A stretch of DNA of 64,000 nt, taken from NCBI GenBank assembly GCA_018388625.1, contig CP074402.1:4650001-4714000 (forward strand), given 5' to 3'. Below are positions 49,559 through 59,186 of this stretch, piece after piece; within the stretch, counting starts at the first letter, position 1, and each line of letters begins with the position of its first letter. The position numbers and the translations under genes are program-made. Source of the DNA: Nocardiopsis eucommiae. Lineage in GTDB: Bacteria > Actinomycetota > Actinomycetes > Streptosporangiales > Streptosporangiaceae. The notes under the pieces are model-generated. The model searched no databases, had not been told where the DNA came from, and worked only from the letters and a program-made list of their open reading frames with translations.

Positions 49559-50623
49559 TCAGGCCAGGCTGAGGGCCTTGGCGGCGGCCAGGGCGTCCAC
49601 GGGCACGGTGGTGGCGGAGGAGGCACCGGCCAGGGCCCAGTCCGGGTCCTTGAGGCCGTTTCCGGTCACCGTGCACACGATGCGGCTGCCCCTCGGGACC
49701 AGTCCCGCCTCGGCGGACTGGAGGAGTCCGGCCACGCTGGCGGCGGAGGCGAGTTCGACGAACACGCCCTCCTCGGCGGCGAGGAGCTTGTAGGCGGCCA
49801 TGATCTGCCGGTCGGTGACCTTGTGGATGAGGCCGTCGGACTCGTCGCGGGCCTGCTCCGCGAGCTTCCAGGAGGCGGGGTTGCCGATCCGGATCGCGGT
49901 GGCGATGGTGCTCGGGCTGGTCACCGGGGCGCCGTCGACGATGGGTGCGGAGCCGCTGGCCTGGAAGCCGAACATGCGCGGGGCCTTGGAGGAGACGCCG
50001 TCCTTGGCGTACTCGGAGTAGCCCATCCAGTAGGCGGTGATGTTCCCGGCGTTGCCGACGGGGATGCAGTGGATGTCCGGGGCGTCTCCGAGGGCGTCCA
50101 CGATCTCGAAGGCGGCGGTCTTCTGCCCCTGGAGGCGGTAGGGGTTGACCGAGTTCACCAGGGCGACCGGGTAGTCCACGCTGAGCTTGCGGGCCAGCTC
50201 CAGGCAGTCGTCGAAGTTCCCGTCGACCTGGAGGAGGCGGGCGCCGTGCACGAGGGCCTGGGCGAGCTTGCCCATGGCGATCTTGCCCTGGGGCACCAGC
50301 ACGGCGCAGGTCATACCCGCACGGATGGCGTAGGCGGCGGCGCTCGCGCTGGTGTTGCCGGTGGAGGCGCAGATGACGGCCTTGGCGCCGTCCTCGGCGG
50401 CCTTGGTGATGGCCATGGTCATGCCCCGGTCCTTGAAGGAACCGGTGGGGTTGAGGCCCTCGACCTTGAGGAGGACCTCGCATCCGGTGAGCTCGGATAC
50501 GCGCGTGGCGGGCAGCAGCGGAGTGCCGCCCTCCTGGAGGGTGACGACGGGGGTGTTCTCGTTGACGGGAAGGCGGTCGCGGTACTCCTCGACGATGCCT
50601 CGCCACGCCCGTGCCATGCTCAC
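49559..50623 (-). CDS. thrC: threonine synthase
   Basis: This 354-residue PLP enzyme converts O-phosphohomoserine to threonine. The PLP lysine is in NPTGSFKDRGMT (about residue 66), followed by ASTGNTSASAAAYA and the phosphate loop PVGNAGNITAYW. GTG at 50623 has AAGGGA seven bases upstream; an ATG two codons later is possible. Intact. Its usual partner genes lie on either side, but each gap contains a repetitive element. Confidence 0.94.
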   Translation of the reverse strand: MSMARAWRGIVEEYRDRLPVNENTPVVTLQEGGTPLLPATRVSELTGCEVLLKVEGLNPTGSFKDRGMTMAITKAAEDGAKAVICASTGNTSASAAAYAIRAGMTCAVLVPQGKIAMGKLAQALVHGARLLQVDGNFDDCLELARKLSVDYPVALVNSVNPYRLQGQKTAAFEIVDALGDAPDIHCIPVGNAGNITAYWMGYSEYAKDGVSSKAPRMFGFQASGSAPIVDGAPVTSPSTIATAIRIGNPASWKLAEQARDESDGLIHKVTDRQIMAAYKLLAAEEGVFVELASAASVAGLLQSAEAGLVPRGSRIVCTVTGNGLKDPDWALAGASSATTVPVDALAAAKALSLA

Positions 50624-50832
50624 GACGGTGTCCCTTTCGGGTGGGTGTTGTTGACGCGCGGCCGGACCGGCGCGCGTGGGGATGCGGCGGGGCGTCGCGG
50701 AGGCGATCCGCCCCCACCAGCTACGAGTCTATGACCAAGCCCGAGTCGTCTTGCATCTCGGGATGACTTCTCACAATGTGGACATTCCGGCCCCGTGTGG
50801 CGTGGACACCTCCCCTGGGGCGAGGAGGAAGG
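50624..50832. other. thrC upstream region
   Basis: Presumed thrC promoter and leader. The nine-base palindrome CACAATGTG lies near 50772-50780. No gene or long hairpin is visible before the foldback element begins. Confidence 0.35.
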
Positions 50833-51034
50833 ATCCACGGAACACGGCCCAGGCCGTGTTCTTGTGGATGCTTTCGCCGGTGGTGGCGGAGCCGCCGTCG
50901 ATGCGAGCGGCCGCCAGGCCATCTCTCGCAAGACGAGGAGCGAAGGTCAGCCCGGGTTTGGCTGTCCGAGCTTCATCGCCGCAGCGAGAGGCAGCCTGGC
51001 AACGCGAGCGCGGAATGATCCACAAAACACGGCC
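50833..51034. mobile_element. foldback/MITE-like element between thrC and hom
   Basis: GGCCGTGTTCTTGTGGAT at 50852-50869 is matched by the reverse complement of ATCCACAAAACACGGCC at 51018-51034, giving terminal inverted repeats of about 20 bp. Inside, GCCAGGCCATCTCTCGC is mirrored by GCGAGAGGCAGCCTGGC. The whole 183 bp can fold on itself and contains no gene. Outside the left end lies a third arm copy (ATCCACGGAACACGGCC, 50833-50849), which also pairs with the left repeat as a local hairpin. The right end abuts the hom stop codon. It looks like a non-autonomous transposon derivative. Confidence 0.7.
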
Positions 51035-52320
51035 TAGTCCTGGAAGGTCTCCACGCGCATCACGCTGGCGACGTCGCGGACCATCGGGTGCGCGCTGAGC
51101 AGTTCGACGGTGCTGCTCAACGCGGAGTCGGGCGCGGGGTGGCTGACCAGCACGAGCTGGGCGTCGTCCCCCGTCCCCTCCTGGCGCACGTTCTTGATGG
51201 ACACCCCGTGGTCGGCGAAGATCTCCGCGACCTTGGAGAGCACACCCGGGCGGTCGGCCACGTCCAGCGCCACGTGGTAGCTGGTGATGGTGTGGCCCAT
51301 GTCGTGCACCGGGAGACCCGTGTCGTGAGCGCCCTCGGACACGGACGTGTCGGCCAGGCGGTTGCGGACCACCGCGACCAGGTCGCCCAGGACCGCGCTG
51401 GCGGTGGGTGTCCCTCCGGCCCCGGCCCCGTAGAACATGAGGCGTCCGGCGGACTCCGCCTCGACGAACACCGCGTTGTAGGCCTCCTTGACGCTGGCCA
51501 GGGGGTGTTCGACCGGCAGCATCACCGGGTGGACGCGCACACCCACGGACTTCCCGTCCTCGGAGCGCTGGCAGATCGCCAGGAGTTTGACGACGCAGCC
51601 CATCGCGCGGGCGCTGGCGATGTCGGCGGCCGACACCCCGGTGATGCCCTCGCGGTGGACGTCGGCGGCGGTCACCCGCTGCGTGTGGAAGGCCAGCCGG
51701 GCCAGGATCGCGGCCTTCGCGGCGGCGTCGAAGCCCTCGACGTCGGCGGTCGGGTCGGCCTCGGCGTAACCGAGGGTCTGCGCCTCCTCCAGGGACTCGG
51801 TGAACCCCGAGCCCAGGGAGTCCATGCGGTCCAGCACGTAGTTCGTGGTCCCGTTGACGATCCCCAGGACCCGGTTGACCCGGTCCCCGGCCAGGGAGTC
51901 ACGCAGCGGGCGCAGCAGCGGGATCGCCCCGGCCACGGACGCCTCGTAGTAGAGGTCGACCCCGGCCTCGCGGGCCGCCGCGTGGAGCGTCTGACCGTCC
52001 TCGGCGAGCAGGGCCTTGTTGGCCGTCACCACGGACTTGCCCGACTTGATCGCGGCGAGCATCAGCGAACGGGCCGGTTCGATCCCGCCGATGACCTCCA
52101 CCACGACGTCGATGTCCGGGCGGGTGACCAGCGCCGTGGCGTCGGTGGTCAGCAGCGCCGGGTCGACGCCGCGGTCGCGGTCCAGCCGACGGACCGCGAT
52201 GCCGCCGATCTCGATCGGCGTGCCGATCCGCGCGGCCAGTTCCTCGGACTGCTCGTTGACCAGGCGGACGACTTCCGAACCCACAACGCCGCATCCGAGC
52301 AGCGCCACCTTCATCGCCAT
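51034..52320 (-). CDS. hom: homoserine dehydrogenase with ACT domain
   Basis: This 428-residue enzyme reduces aspartate semialdehyde to homoserine. The Rossmann motif VALLGCGVVGSEV (residues 5-17), VVTANKALLAEDG, the GIVNGTTNYVLDRM block, and a C-terminal ACT domain (about 350-428, LDVADRPGVLSKVAEIFADH) for threonine feedback are present. ATG at 52320; intact. Its TAG stop lies exactly at the end of the foldback element, so the last codons may have been altered by that insertion. Confidence 0.95.
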   Translation of the reverse strand: MAMKVALLGCGVVGSEVVRLVNEQSEELAARIGTPIEIGGIAVRRLDRDRGVDPALLTTDATALVTRPDIDVVVEVIGGIEPARSLMLAAIKSGKSVVTANKALLAEDGQTLHAAAREAGVDLYYEASVAGAIPLLRPLRDSLAGDRVNRVLGIVNGTTNYVLDRMDSLGSGFTESLEEAQTLGYAEADPTADVEGFDAAAKAAILARLAFHTQRVTAADVHREGITGVSAADIASARAMGCVVKLLAICQRSEDGKSVGVRVHPVMLPVEHPLASVKEAYNAVFVEAESAGRLMFYGAGAGGTPTASAVLGDLVAVVRNRLADTSVSEGAHDTGLPVHDMGHTITSYHVALDVADRPGVLSKVAEIFADHGVSIKNVRQEGTGDDAQLVLVSHPAPDSALSSTVELLSAHPMVRDVASVMRVETFQD

Positions 52321-52391
52321 TTGGGCGTGACTCCCACTTCTCTCGTGTCCGAACTGCCGGGCGCCGGTGCGGCGCCCGGAGGGCGGACGGT

Positions 52392-53775
52392 TCAGCCTAC
52401 GTCGAGGCGGAGGAGGTCCTCCTCGTTCTCCCTGCGCACGATCACCCGTGCGTTCGCGTCCCGGACCGCCACCATGGCGGGGCGGGGCAGGTGGTTGTAG
52501 TTGCTCGCCATGGAGTAGCAGTAGGCGCCCGTGGCGGCGACCGCCACCAGGTCGCCCGGCCTCAGGTCGGCGGGCAGGTGGAGGTCGTGCACGATGATGT
52601 CACCGCTCTCGCAGTGCTTGCCGACCAGGCGGGAGAGCATCGGCTCGGCGTCGCTCTCCCTGGACACCAGCTGGCTCGTGTACTCCGAGCCGTAGAGGGC
52701 CGTGCGGATGTTGTCGCTCATGCCGCCGTCGACGCTCACGTAGGTGCGGATGCCCTCGACGTCCTTGACGGTGCCGACCTCGTAGACGGTGATCCCGGCC
52801 GGACCGGCCACGGCGCGCCCCGGCTCCACGGCGATGCGCGGCATGGGCAGGCCCGCGTCCTGGCACTCGCGGCGCACGATCTCGGTGAGGCTGGCCGCGA
52901 TGGTCCTGGGGTCGAGCGGGTCGTCCCCGGCGGTGTAGGCGATACCCAGGCCGCCGCCGAGGTCGAGCTCCGCGAGGGTGATGTCCAGTTCCTCGTGGAT
53001 CCGGGTGAGGAACCGGGTGACGCGGCGGGCGGCGACCTCGAAGCCGGAGGTGTCAAAGATCTGCGAGCCGATGTGCGAGTGCAGCCCCACCAGCTCCAGG
53101 TGGTCGGCGGCCAGGACGCGGCGGACCGCCTCGGCGGCGGCGCCGGTGCTCAGCGCGAAGCCGAACTTCTGGTCGTCGTGCGCGGTGGCGACGAACTCGT
53201 GGGTGTGGGCCTCCACGCCGGTGGTGACGCGGATGAGCACCCGGGGGTGCGCGCCGGACTCGGCGGCCACCGCCTCCAGACGGTCGATCTCGTCGAGGGA
53301 GTCCAGGATGATCCGGCCGACTCCGGCCTCCACGGCACGGCGGAGCTCGGAGACCGACTTGTTGTTGCCGTGCATGGCGACGCGGTCGGTGGGGACCCCG
53401 CGGCCAGGGCCACGGCCAGCTCCCTCCGGAGCAGACGTCGAGCTTGAGCCCCTCCTCGACCACCCAGCGGGCGACCGCCTTGTTCAGCAGGGCCTTGCCC
53501 GCGTAGTAGACGTCGGCGTCCGCGAAGGCCGTGGAGTAGGCGCGGGCACGGGCCCGGAAGTCCGCCTCGTCCATGACGAAGAGCGGGGTGCCGTACTCGG
53601 CCGCGAGCGCGCGCACACCGACGCCGCCGACGGTGAGTTCACCGTCCGAGCGGTGCGCCGTGGCGGGCCAGATCCGCGGGTTGAGGGCGTTGAGGTCCTC
53701 CGGCGGCAGCGGCGGGTTGTCCTCCGGCAGGACCTCCGCGTGGCGGGATCCGGCGGGGTGGGCGTAGCGGCTCAT
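52392..53775 (-). CDS. lysA: diaminopimelate decarboxylase
   Basis: The corrected 461-residue PLP enzyme makes lysine from meso-diaminopimelate. The PLP lysine is in DVYYAGKALLNKAV, and family motifs HGNNKSVSEL, GLHSHIGSQIFD, DLGGGLGIAY, EPGRAVAGPAG and the catalytic Cys region GKHCESGDII are visible. Two bases are lost close together, at 53396-53399 and 53422-53424; restoring both gives CSGGELAVALAAGVPTDRVA. ATG at 53775. It is 71 bp upstream of hom and probably heads the lysA-hom unit. Confidence 0.93.
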
Positions 53776-53923
53776 GAGGGTCTTTCGGCTGGGACTGCGG
53801 TGCGTCTTGGCTGTGCTGTGTTCGGTGCGGCGCGGGGGCCGGAGCGGTCGCTCCACTCATTGTCCACCAAGCCGATCGGAACACAGGGGTTGGGCTGGCC
53901 CCACCGGGGTCCGCCTCGGGTGT

Positions 53924-55050
53924 CTACAGCCTTGTGGGCGCTGACACCCCGAGCAGGAAGAGTCCGGTGCCGACCACACCGGCGACGGCGGCGGGCAGCG
54001 CGGGATCGAGCGCGGCCCAGGTCGGTTCCGGCTCCGCGTCCGGTTCGGCCCCGGCGGTGGAACCGGTCCGCCACTCATCGTAGGCACTGGTCAGCGCCTC
54101 CAGGTATCTCACCAGGATATGGGGTTCCTCTCGGCGGGCCGCGGTGTCCAGGACGCTGGGGCCGTCGAAGAGGAGTCCGCGCACCCGGGCACCGTGTGCG
54201 TGGTGGCAGCGCGTGCGCGGGGGAACCCCTCCGGTGGCGGCCCGCTGTTCCTCCGCCCAGCGCGTGCTGCTGAGCGCGTGCGCGTGGGCGTAGCGGAGCC
54301 GGAAGGCGGGGTTGGCGTCGGTGAGCCGGGCCCAGGAACCGGCGTTCTCCGCCGAGGGCAGCACCGGCAGGTCGCGGCCGGTGGTCTCGTTCTCCCGGGG
54401 GCGTTCGGGGACCGACCGGCAGAAGGCCACGCGGGCGCTGGCCTCACCGATCCGGCCGAGCGCGCGGCCCGAGGCCGTGAAGAGCGTCGACTGGTCGGTG
54501 TCCAGGTAGCGGTCGCGCCAGGAGACCTCGCCCTCGGGGCCGGGCGGGGGTTCCCGCCGACGGCCATGGCGATGCGGGCCCGGGCGTCGGCGCGGGCGTA
54601 GCGGCGGGCCTGGGCGAGGGGTCCGGCCTCGTGCAGGTCGGAGCGGGGCCACTCCCCGTCCCGGTCCAGGCCCGGCCGGTGAGGTAGGCGGGGCCGTCCG
54701 CCGCCGCGTGGAGCAGGCTCTGGCGCTGTTCGCAGGTGAAGGTGAAGTTGGCGAAGCCGCGCTGGTCCGCGTGCACGCGCGCGAACCCGGCGTCGGGCTC
54801 GCCCTCGTCGGCCATGTCCTCGATCCGCGCGACGATGCGTCCGGACACCATGAGCCGGTGGGAGTCCTCCCGTCCCCGGGGAGTTCGTCGCGGACCCGGC
54901 CGACCAGGCGGGGCGCCAGGGCGATCGCGGCGTCGGCGCCGTCGTCCGCGTGGTCGGCGCGCGGCCACACGAAGGGGACGTCGGCGTCAGCGAGTCCGAA
55001 GGCGGCCAGGGCGGCCCTGCGGACGAGGGTCTCCAGCTTCCGGGGGTCAC
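53924..55050 (-). CDS. ArgS-related DALR-domain protein (NrtL-like)
   Basis: The corrected protein is 376 residues. The C-terminal part is a DALR anticodon-binding domain as in arginyl-tRNA synthetase (NPAFRLRYAHAHALS, then LDTAARREEPHILVRYLEAL); the N-terminal region recalls the Add domain of ArgS (TLVRRAALAAFGLADADVP), while the HIGH and KMSK catalytic motifs are missing. Such proteins are known as NrtL-like in Streptomyces, with no settled function. Four lost bases break it: 54546-54550, 54671-54673, 54869-54871 and 55042-55046. The GTG at 55050 overlaps the stop of the receiver gene by four bases. A short hydrophobic stretch lies near the end. Confidence 0.7.
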
Positions 55051-55445
55051 GCCGCGCCCCCGATCCCGCCGTCGCCCTCCCCGAGGAGCGCCCGGATCAG
55101 GTCGACCAGCTCGTCGGGGTCGAAGGGCTTGGTCAGGTAGTCGTCCACGCCGATCCGCTCCCCGCGCCTGCGGTCGTCCGCCTGCGCGCGGGCGGTCACC
55201 ATGACGATGCGGCGCGCGAAGCCGTCGGATCGCAGGCGTTCGACCGTGGACCAGCCGTCGAGGCGGGGCATCATCACGTCCATGGTGATGACGTCGGGGT
55301 CGACGTGGCCGACCCGGTCCAGACAGTCCTGACCGTCCATGGCGGTGAACACCTCGAACCCCTCCAGTTCGAGGTTGAGGCGGATGAGTTCGCGGATGAC
55401 CTCGTCGTCCTCGACGACGAGAACCCGTGCGGGAAGGGCGTTCAC
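55047..55445 (-). CDS. stand-alone response regulator receiver domain
   Basis: This 132-residue protein is only a receiver domain: LVVEDDEVIRELI, phospho-acceptor Asp in DVITMDVMMPRLDGW, Thr/Lys in MVTARAQ and LTKPFDPDEL. There is no output domain. GTG at 55445. Translation is coupled to the NrtL-like gene by a four-base overlap, which suggests the two act together. Intact. Confidence 0.88.
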   Translation of the reverse strand: MNALPARVLVVEDDEVIRELIRLNLELEGFEVFTAMDGQDCLDRVGHVDPDVITMDVMMPRLDGWSTVERLRSDGFARRIVMVTARAQADDRRRGERIGVDDYLTKPFDPDELVDLIRALLGEGDGGIGGAA

Positions 55446-55576
55446 GCCCGTGACACTACCGCCGCCGAGTGTGGCCGCACCACTGGAATCCAGTATCTGA
55501 GGGCGGCCGGAGGCGGGTCCGGCGCTCGGGTGGTCAACCCTCCCGGAACCCCTGCTACAGTTGTTCTCGCAGCAGC

Positions 55577-55647
55577 GCCCCTTAGCTCAGGGGATAGAGC
55601 ACCGGCCTCCGGAGCCGGGTGCGGAGGTTCGAATCCTCCAGGGGGCA
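55577..55647 (+). tRNA. tRNA-Arg (anticodon CCG)
   Basis: D arm GCTC/GAGC, anticodon stem CCGGC/GCCGG with loop CTCCGGA giving anticodon CCG, T arm GGAGG/CCTCC with TTCGAAT, discriminator A at 55647; CCA is not encoded. The 5' acceptor strand has one C too few: GCCCCT before TA8-9 instead of GCCCCCT, which would match AGGGGGC perfectly. The loss falls in the C run 55578-55581, so it looks like the same sequencing error as in the genes. Confidence 0.93.
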
Positions 55648-55715
55648 CAGCGAGGAAGACCGGCGGAGACACTGTCCCGCCGGTCTTTTCGTGTGCGCGG
55701 GATCGGACGGCGGGC

Positions 55716-56420
55716 TCAGGCGGGGATCAGCGGCCAGGAGCCGTCCACCACCGCTTCGGGGTTCCGGCGGCGCAGGTACTCCTGGAAGCTGGCGGACTGC
55801 TCCGACTTCCACGTGATCTGGGCGGCGTGCAGCTCCTCGGCGGTCAGCGCCGCGATCTCGGGGTGCTGGGCCGCGATCTTCCAGGCGAGGCGGGCGGCGG
55901 CCAGGGCGTCGGCGGCCGCCCCGTGCGCCTCCTCCTGGGCGAGCGGCACCTCGTAGTGGGCACAGACGTCGACCAGCTTGCGCGAGCCACGGCGGAAGGT
56001 GTCCACCTCCTTGTCCAGGACCAGGGGGTCCACCACCAGGGGTTGGTCGGCCAGGGGACGGCCCGGGCGGTGGAGCGCGAGCTCGCGGTCGAGGAGGGTG
56101 AAGTCGTAGGGCGCGTTGTAGACCACCACGGGCAAACCCTCCGCGATGACCGCCTCCAGGGCTGCGGCGATCTCGGTGACCACCTCGGCGGCGGGTCGCC
56201 CCTCCGCACGGGCCTGTTCGGTGGTGATGCCGTGGATCTCGGTGGCCTCCTGCGGGATCTCGATCCCGGGGTCGGCCAGCCAGGTGGTGACGTCCTTGGT
56301 CCGGTTGCCGGGGTCGATGCGCCACAGGGCGGCGGTGACGATCCTGTCGCCCTCGACGTCCAGGCCCGTGGTCTCGACGTCGAAGGCGGCCATGGGCCGG
56401 GTGTGCCAGGAAGTGTTCAC
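55716..56420 (-). CDS. DnaQ-like 3'-5' exonuclease (DEDDh)
   Basis: This 234-residue protein has the exonuclease motifs: I, AAFDVETTGLD; II, VVVYNAPYDFTLLDREL; III, HGAAADALAAARLAW with the catalytic His and Asp. It resembles the stand-alone exonucleases annotated as DNA polymerase III epsilon-like in actinobacteria. GTG at 56420 with GAGGAG upstream. It overlaps the LysR stop by four bases. Intact. Confidence 0.88.
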   Translation of the reverse strand: MNTSWHTRPMAAFDVETTGLDVEGDRIVTAALWRIDPGNRTKDVTTWLADPGIEIPQEATEIHGITTEQARAEGRPAAEVVTEIAAALEAVIAEGLPVVVYNAPYDFTLLDRELALHRPGRPLADQPLVVDPLVLDKEVDTFRRGSRKLVDVCAHYEVPLAQEEAHGAAADALAAARLAWKIAAQHPEIAALTAEELHAAQITWKSEQSASFQEYLRRRNPEAVVDGSWPLIPA

Positions 56421-57339
56421 GTGACTCCTCGAGTGTTCGGTTCGGTGCTGGGTGGGGCCGTGTGTTCGGTGAGCGCGGTGACGCAGGCGCGGATCGCCGG
56501 GGTCTCGGCGTCGGCCCGCCACACCGCGTTGATCGTCCTGCGCAGGGGCGGGTCGGTGGGCAGGAACAGCACACCCTCGGGTGCGGTGCGTCGGCCGAGG
56601 TCGGGGACGAGTGCCATGGCCAGACCGGAGGCCACCAGTTCTAGCTGGGAGGGGATCTCGGCGAGCGTGTACCTGATGTCGGGTTCGACGCCCCGGGAGC
56701 GCAGTGCCTGGAGGATCGCCTCGTAGGGCTCGGTGCCCGCCGGGCAGCTGGCCCAGGGCAGGCCGCCCGGGGCGGCCAGTGACGCGAGGTCGACGGGGGC
56801 GGGTCCGCGAGGGGTGCCCCTCGGCAGGGCCAGGCAGACGCGTTCCTCCAGGAGTTCCACCGTACGGACCCCGGCGGGCAGCGCGACCGGGCGGCTGGAC
56901 CAGCTCTCGGCCAGGACCAGGTCCAGTTCCCCGCGCAGGAGCGGGGGACCAGGGAGACCACCTCGCCGTCGCGGACCGTGGGGACCAGCCGGGGGTGTTC
57001 GGCGAGCAGGGCGGACAGCGCTCCGGGGAGCAGGTTGCGCACGGCGCTGCCCACGCCGCCCAGGCGCAGCGGTCCGAGGATCTGCCGGTCGAGGGCGGCG
57101 AGGTCGGTCTGGGCCTCGCTGAGCTGGGCCAGCACCCGGTCGGCGTGTGCGGCCAGGACACGGCCCGCGTGGGTGAGCCGTACCGTGCGGCCCTCGGGTT
57201 CGAGCAGGCGCTGCCCGGCCTCCCGCTCCAGTTTGGCGAGCTGCTGGGACATGCCCGACGGCGTCACGTGGAGGACCCGTGCGGCGCGCGCGATGGAGCC
57301 GTGGGTGCGCACGGCGGCCAGCGCCCTGAGTCGTTCCAT
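56417..57339 (-). CDS. LysR family transcriptional regulator
   Basis: The corrected 307-residue regulator has the N-terminal helix-turn-helix (HGSIARAARVLHVTPSGMSQQ, about residues 11-31) and a C-terminal effector-binding domain (PEGVLFLPTDPPLRRTINAVW). A lost base at 56943-56947 separates the halves; restoring it gives VVSLVPPLLRGELDLVLA. ATG at 57339; a GTG nine bases upstream is possible. It is divergent from the EamA-type transporter, which is probably its target. Confidence 0.82.
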
Positions 57340-57469
57340 GCTGAACACGGAAGCAACACTACCGACTACCAGCGACAAATCATCGCTTTTGTTTCAGGGT
57401 CGGAGACGCCACCCTGGATCTGTGACTCGCGCGTGGCGGGTCGGCGGCGACGGAGGGGGCGCGGGGCCA

Positions 57470-58399
57470 GTGGCGGGAACGGACACGAGGCGGACGGATC
57501 AGGGGTCGGTGCTGGACCGGGCCAACCCCGTGGTCCTGGCCGTCGTGGGGTCGGCCACCACCTCCGCCACGGGGGTGTTCGTGAAGCTGTCCGGCGCCAA
57601 CACCGGGACGGCGGCCTTCCTGCGGTGCGCGCTGGCGCTGTTCGTGCTGGTCCCGATGGCCCTGACGGAGATCCGCCGGGTGGGGCCCCGAGCGCTCCGG
57701 CTCGTGGGGATGGACCTGGTGGCGGGGCTGCTGCTGGGCGTGGACTACGTGTTCTGGGTGGCGAGCATCCAGCACGTGGGCGCGGGGATGGCGACCGTGC
57801 TGCTCAACATCCAGGTGGTGGTCTTCCCACTGTTGGCGTGGGTGTTCCTGGGCGACCGCGCCCCGCTGCGGTTCCTGCTCGCGGTCCCGGTGATGCTGAC
57901 CGGGGTGGCCCTCACGGCGGGGGTGGTCGGTCCGGGCACGGACGGCGCCGCCTCCGGCGGTGACCCGTGGCTCGGCCTGCTCTACGGCTGCGCCGCAGGG
58001 GTGACCTACGCGGGCTATCTCTTCCTGTCCCGGCTCGGCGGCGGGCAGGGGCACACGGTGACCCCGGTGTGCGTCTCCACCGCCTCCGCCGCGCTCGCCG
58101 CCGGTGTGCTGGGCGCGCTGTGGAGCGGGATCGACCTGGCCTCGTTGGACGCCATGGCCTGGCTGTGGCTGTCGCTGCTGGCGCTGACCGGTCAGGTGCT
58201 GACCTGGCTGCTCGTGGGCTCGGCCCTGCCTCGGCTGACCGCGAGCACCGGGGCGGCGATCCTGGTGCTCCCGCCGGTGCTCGCGGTGGCCATGAGCGCG
58301 GTCTTCCTGGGCGAGCGGGTCACGCCCGTCCAGTTGGGCGGTTGCGTGCTGGTGGTCCTGGCGATCTGGTTGTCCCAGCGCCAGGGGACACGGCGCTGA
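57470..58399 (+). CDS. EamA family transporter
   Basis: This protein of about 309 residues has ten hydrophobic segments in two repeated halves, the EamA (drug/metabolite transporter) pattern: GVFVKLSGANTGTAAFLRC early, VLLNIQVVVFPLLAWVFLGD at the end of the first half, GAAILVLPPVLAVAMSAVFLGE at the end of the second. These are 'inner repeat' signatures of amino-acid or metabolite exporters. The GTG at 57470 is preferred; a GTG at 57422 would add a poorly conserved 16-residue head. The LysR gene is divergent. Confidence 0.82.
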   Translation: MAGTDTRRTDQGSVLDRANPVVLAVVGSATTSATGVFVKLSGANTGTAAFLRCALALFVLVPMALTEIRRVGPRALRLVGMDLVAGLLLGVDYVFWVASIQHVGAGMATVLLNIQVVVFPLLAWVFLGDRAPLRFLLAVPVMLTGVALTAGVVGPGTDGAASGGDPWLGLLYGCAAGVTYAGYLFLSRLGGGQGHTVTPVCVSTASAALAAGVLGALWSGIDLASLDAMAWLWLSLLALTGQVLTWLLVGSALPRLTASTGAAILVLPPVLAVAMSAVFLGERVTPVQLGGCVLVVLAIWLSQRQGTRR

Positions 58400-58585
58400 C
58401 ACCGGGGGCACGCCCTCCCAGGGCCACCGAGCGCGCCTCCCCTGCTCCGGGCGCCGGGCGACGCCGCCCGCACCCCCGGACTCGCCCCGCTCGTGGAGGC
58501 CCTGCGGGAGCTCGCACCGGGCCCGGCCGCCCGCACGCCCCGACCGGGTACCGGCCCTCCGACGCGGATGCCCTACCGTCGGGGC

Positions 58586-59092
58586 ATGAAGTTTCTGGTA
58601 CGTGAACGCGTGTTCGACATCGGCGACGACTTCTGGGTGACCGACGAACAGGGCACCAAGGTGTTCTGGGTGGACGGCAAGGCCCTGAGACTGCGCACCA
58701 CCTTCGAGCTCAAGGACCCCAAGGGCGAGGTCCTCATGGTGATCCGCAAGAAGCTCTTCAAGGTCCGTGACCAGATGCGCGTGGAGCACGACGGCTCGAC
58801 CGTCGCCACCGTGCGCAAGCGGCTGTTCAACCCCGTCCGGGACAAGCTCAACGTCGAGGTCAAGGGCGGCGACGACTGGGAGGTGGTCGGGAGCTTCTTC
58901 GACAAGGAGTACTCGATCAGCGACAAGGAGGGCACCGTCGCGGTCGTGTCCCGCAAGTGGTTCCGGATGCGCGACACCTACGCGGTGGACGTCAACACCC
59001 ACCGGCGCGACCTCGCCGGGGACCCCGCCCTGGTGATCGCGGTCGCCGTGGCCGTGGACGCCCTCACCGGCGACGACGGAGACGACGACTGA
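58586..59092 (+). CDS. LURP-one-related (scramblase-fold) protein
   Basis: This 168-residue protein has the beta-barrel/central-helix pattern of the LURP-one/Tubby-C family: FLVRERVFDIGDDFWVTDE at the start, repeated R-L-F-K blocks (IRKKLFKVRDQM; VRKRLFNPVRDK), and a hydrophobic C-terminal helix (ALVIAVAVAVDALTG). Bacterial members have no established role. ATG at 58586. Intact. Confidence 0.8.
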   Translation: MKFLVRERVFDIGDDFWVTDEQGTKVFWVDGKALRLRTTFELKDPKGEVLMVIRKKLFKVRDQMRVEHDGSTVATVRKRLFNPVRDKLNVEVKGGDDWEVVGSFFDKEYSISDKEGTVAVVSRKWFRMRDTYAVDVNTHRRDLAGDPALVIAVAVAVDALTGDDGDDD

Positions 59093-59098
59093 CGCGAA

Positions 59099-59129
59099 GG
59101 GGCCGGGACGGCCCCGCCGCCCCGGCCCC
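59099..59129. terminator. hairpin terminator
   Basis: GGGGCCGGG pairs with CCCGGCCCC between the convergent LURP-one gene and the ABC permease gene. Confidence 0.7.
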
Positions 59130-59186
59130 GGGAGGACGCTCGCCGTCCACACGCGCCCTCCCGATTCTCGGGTGGAGCCCCGGTGT

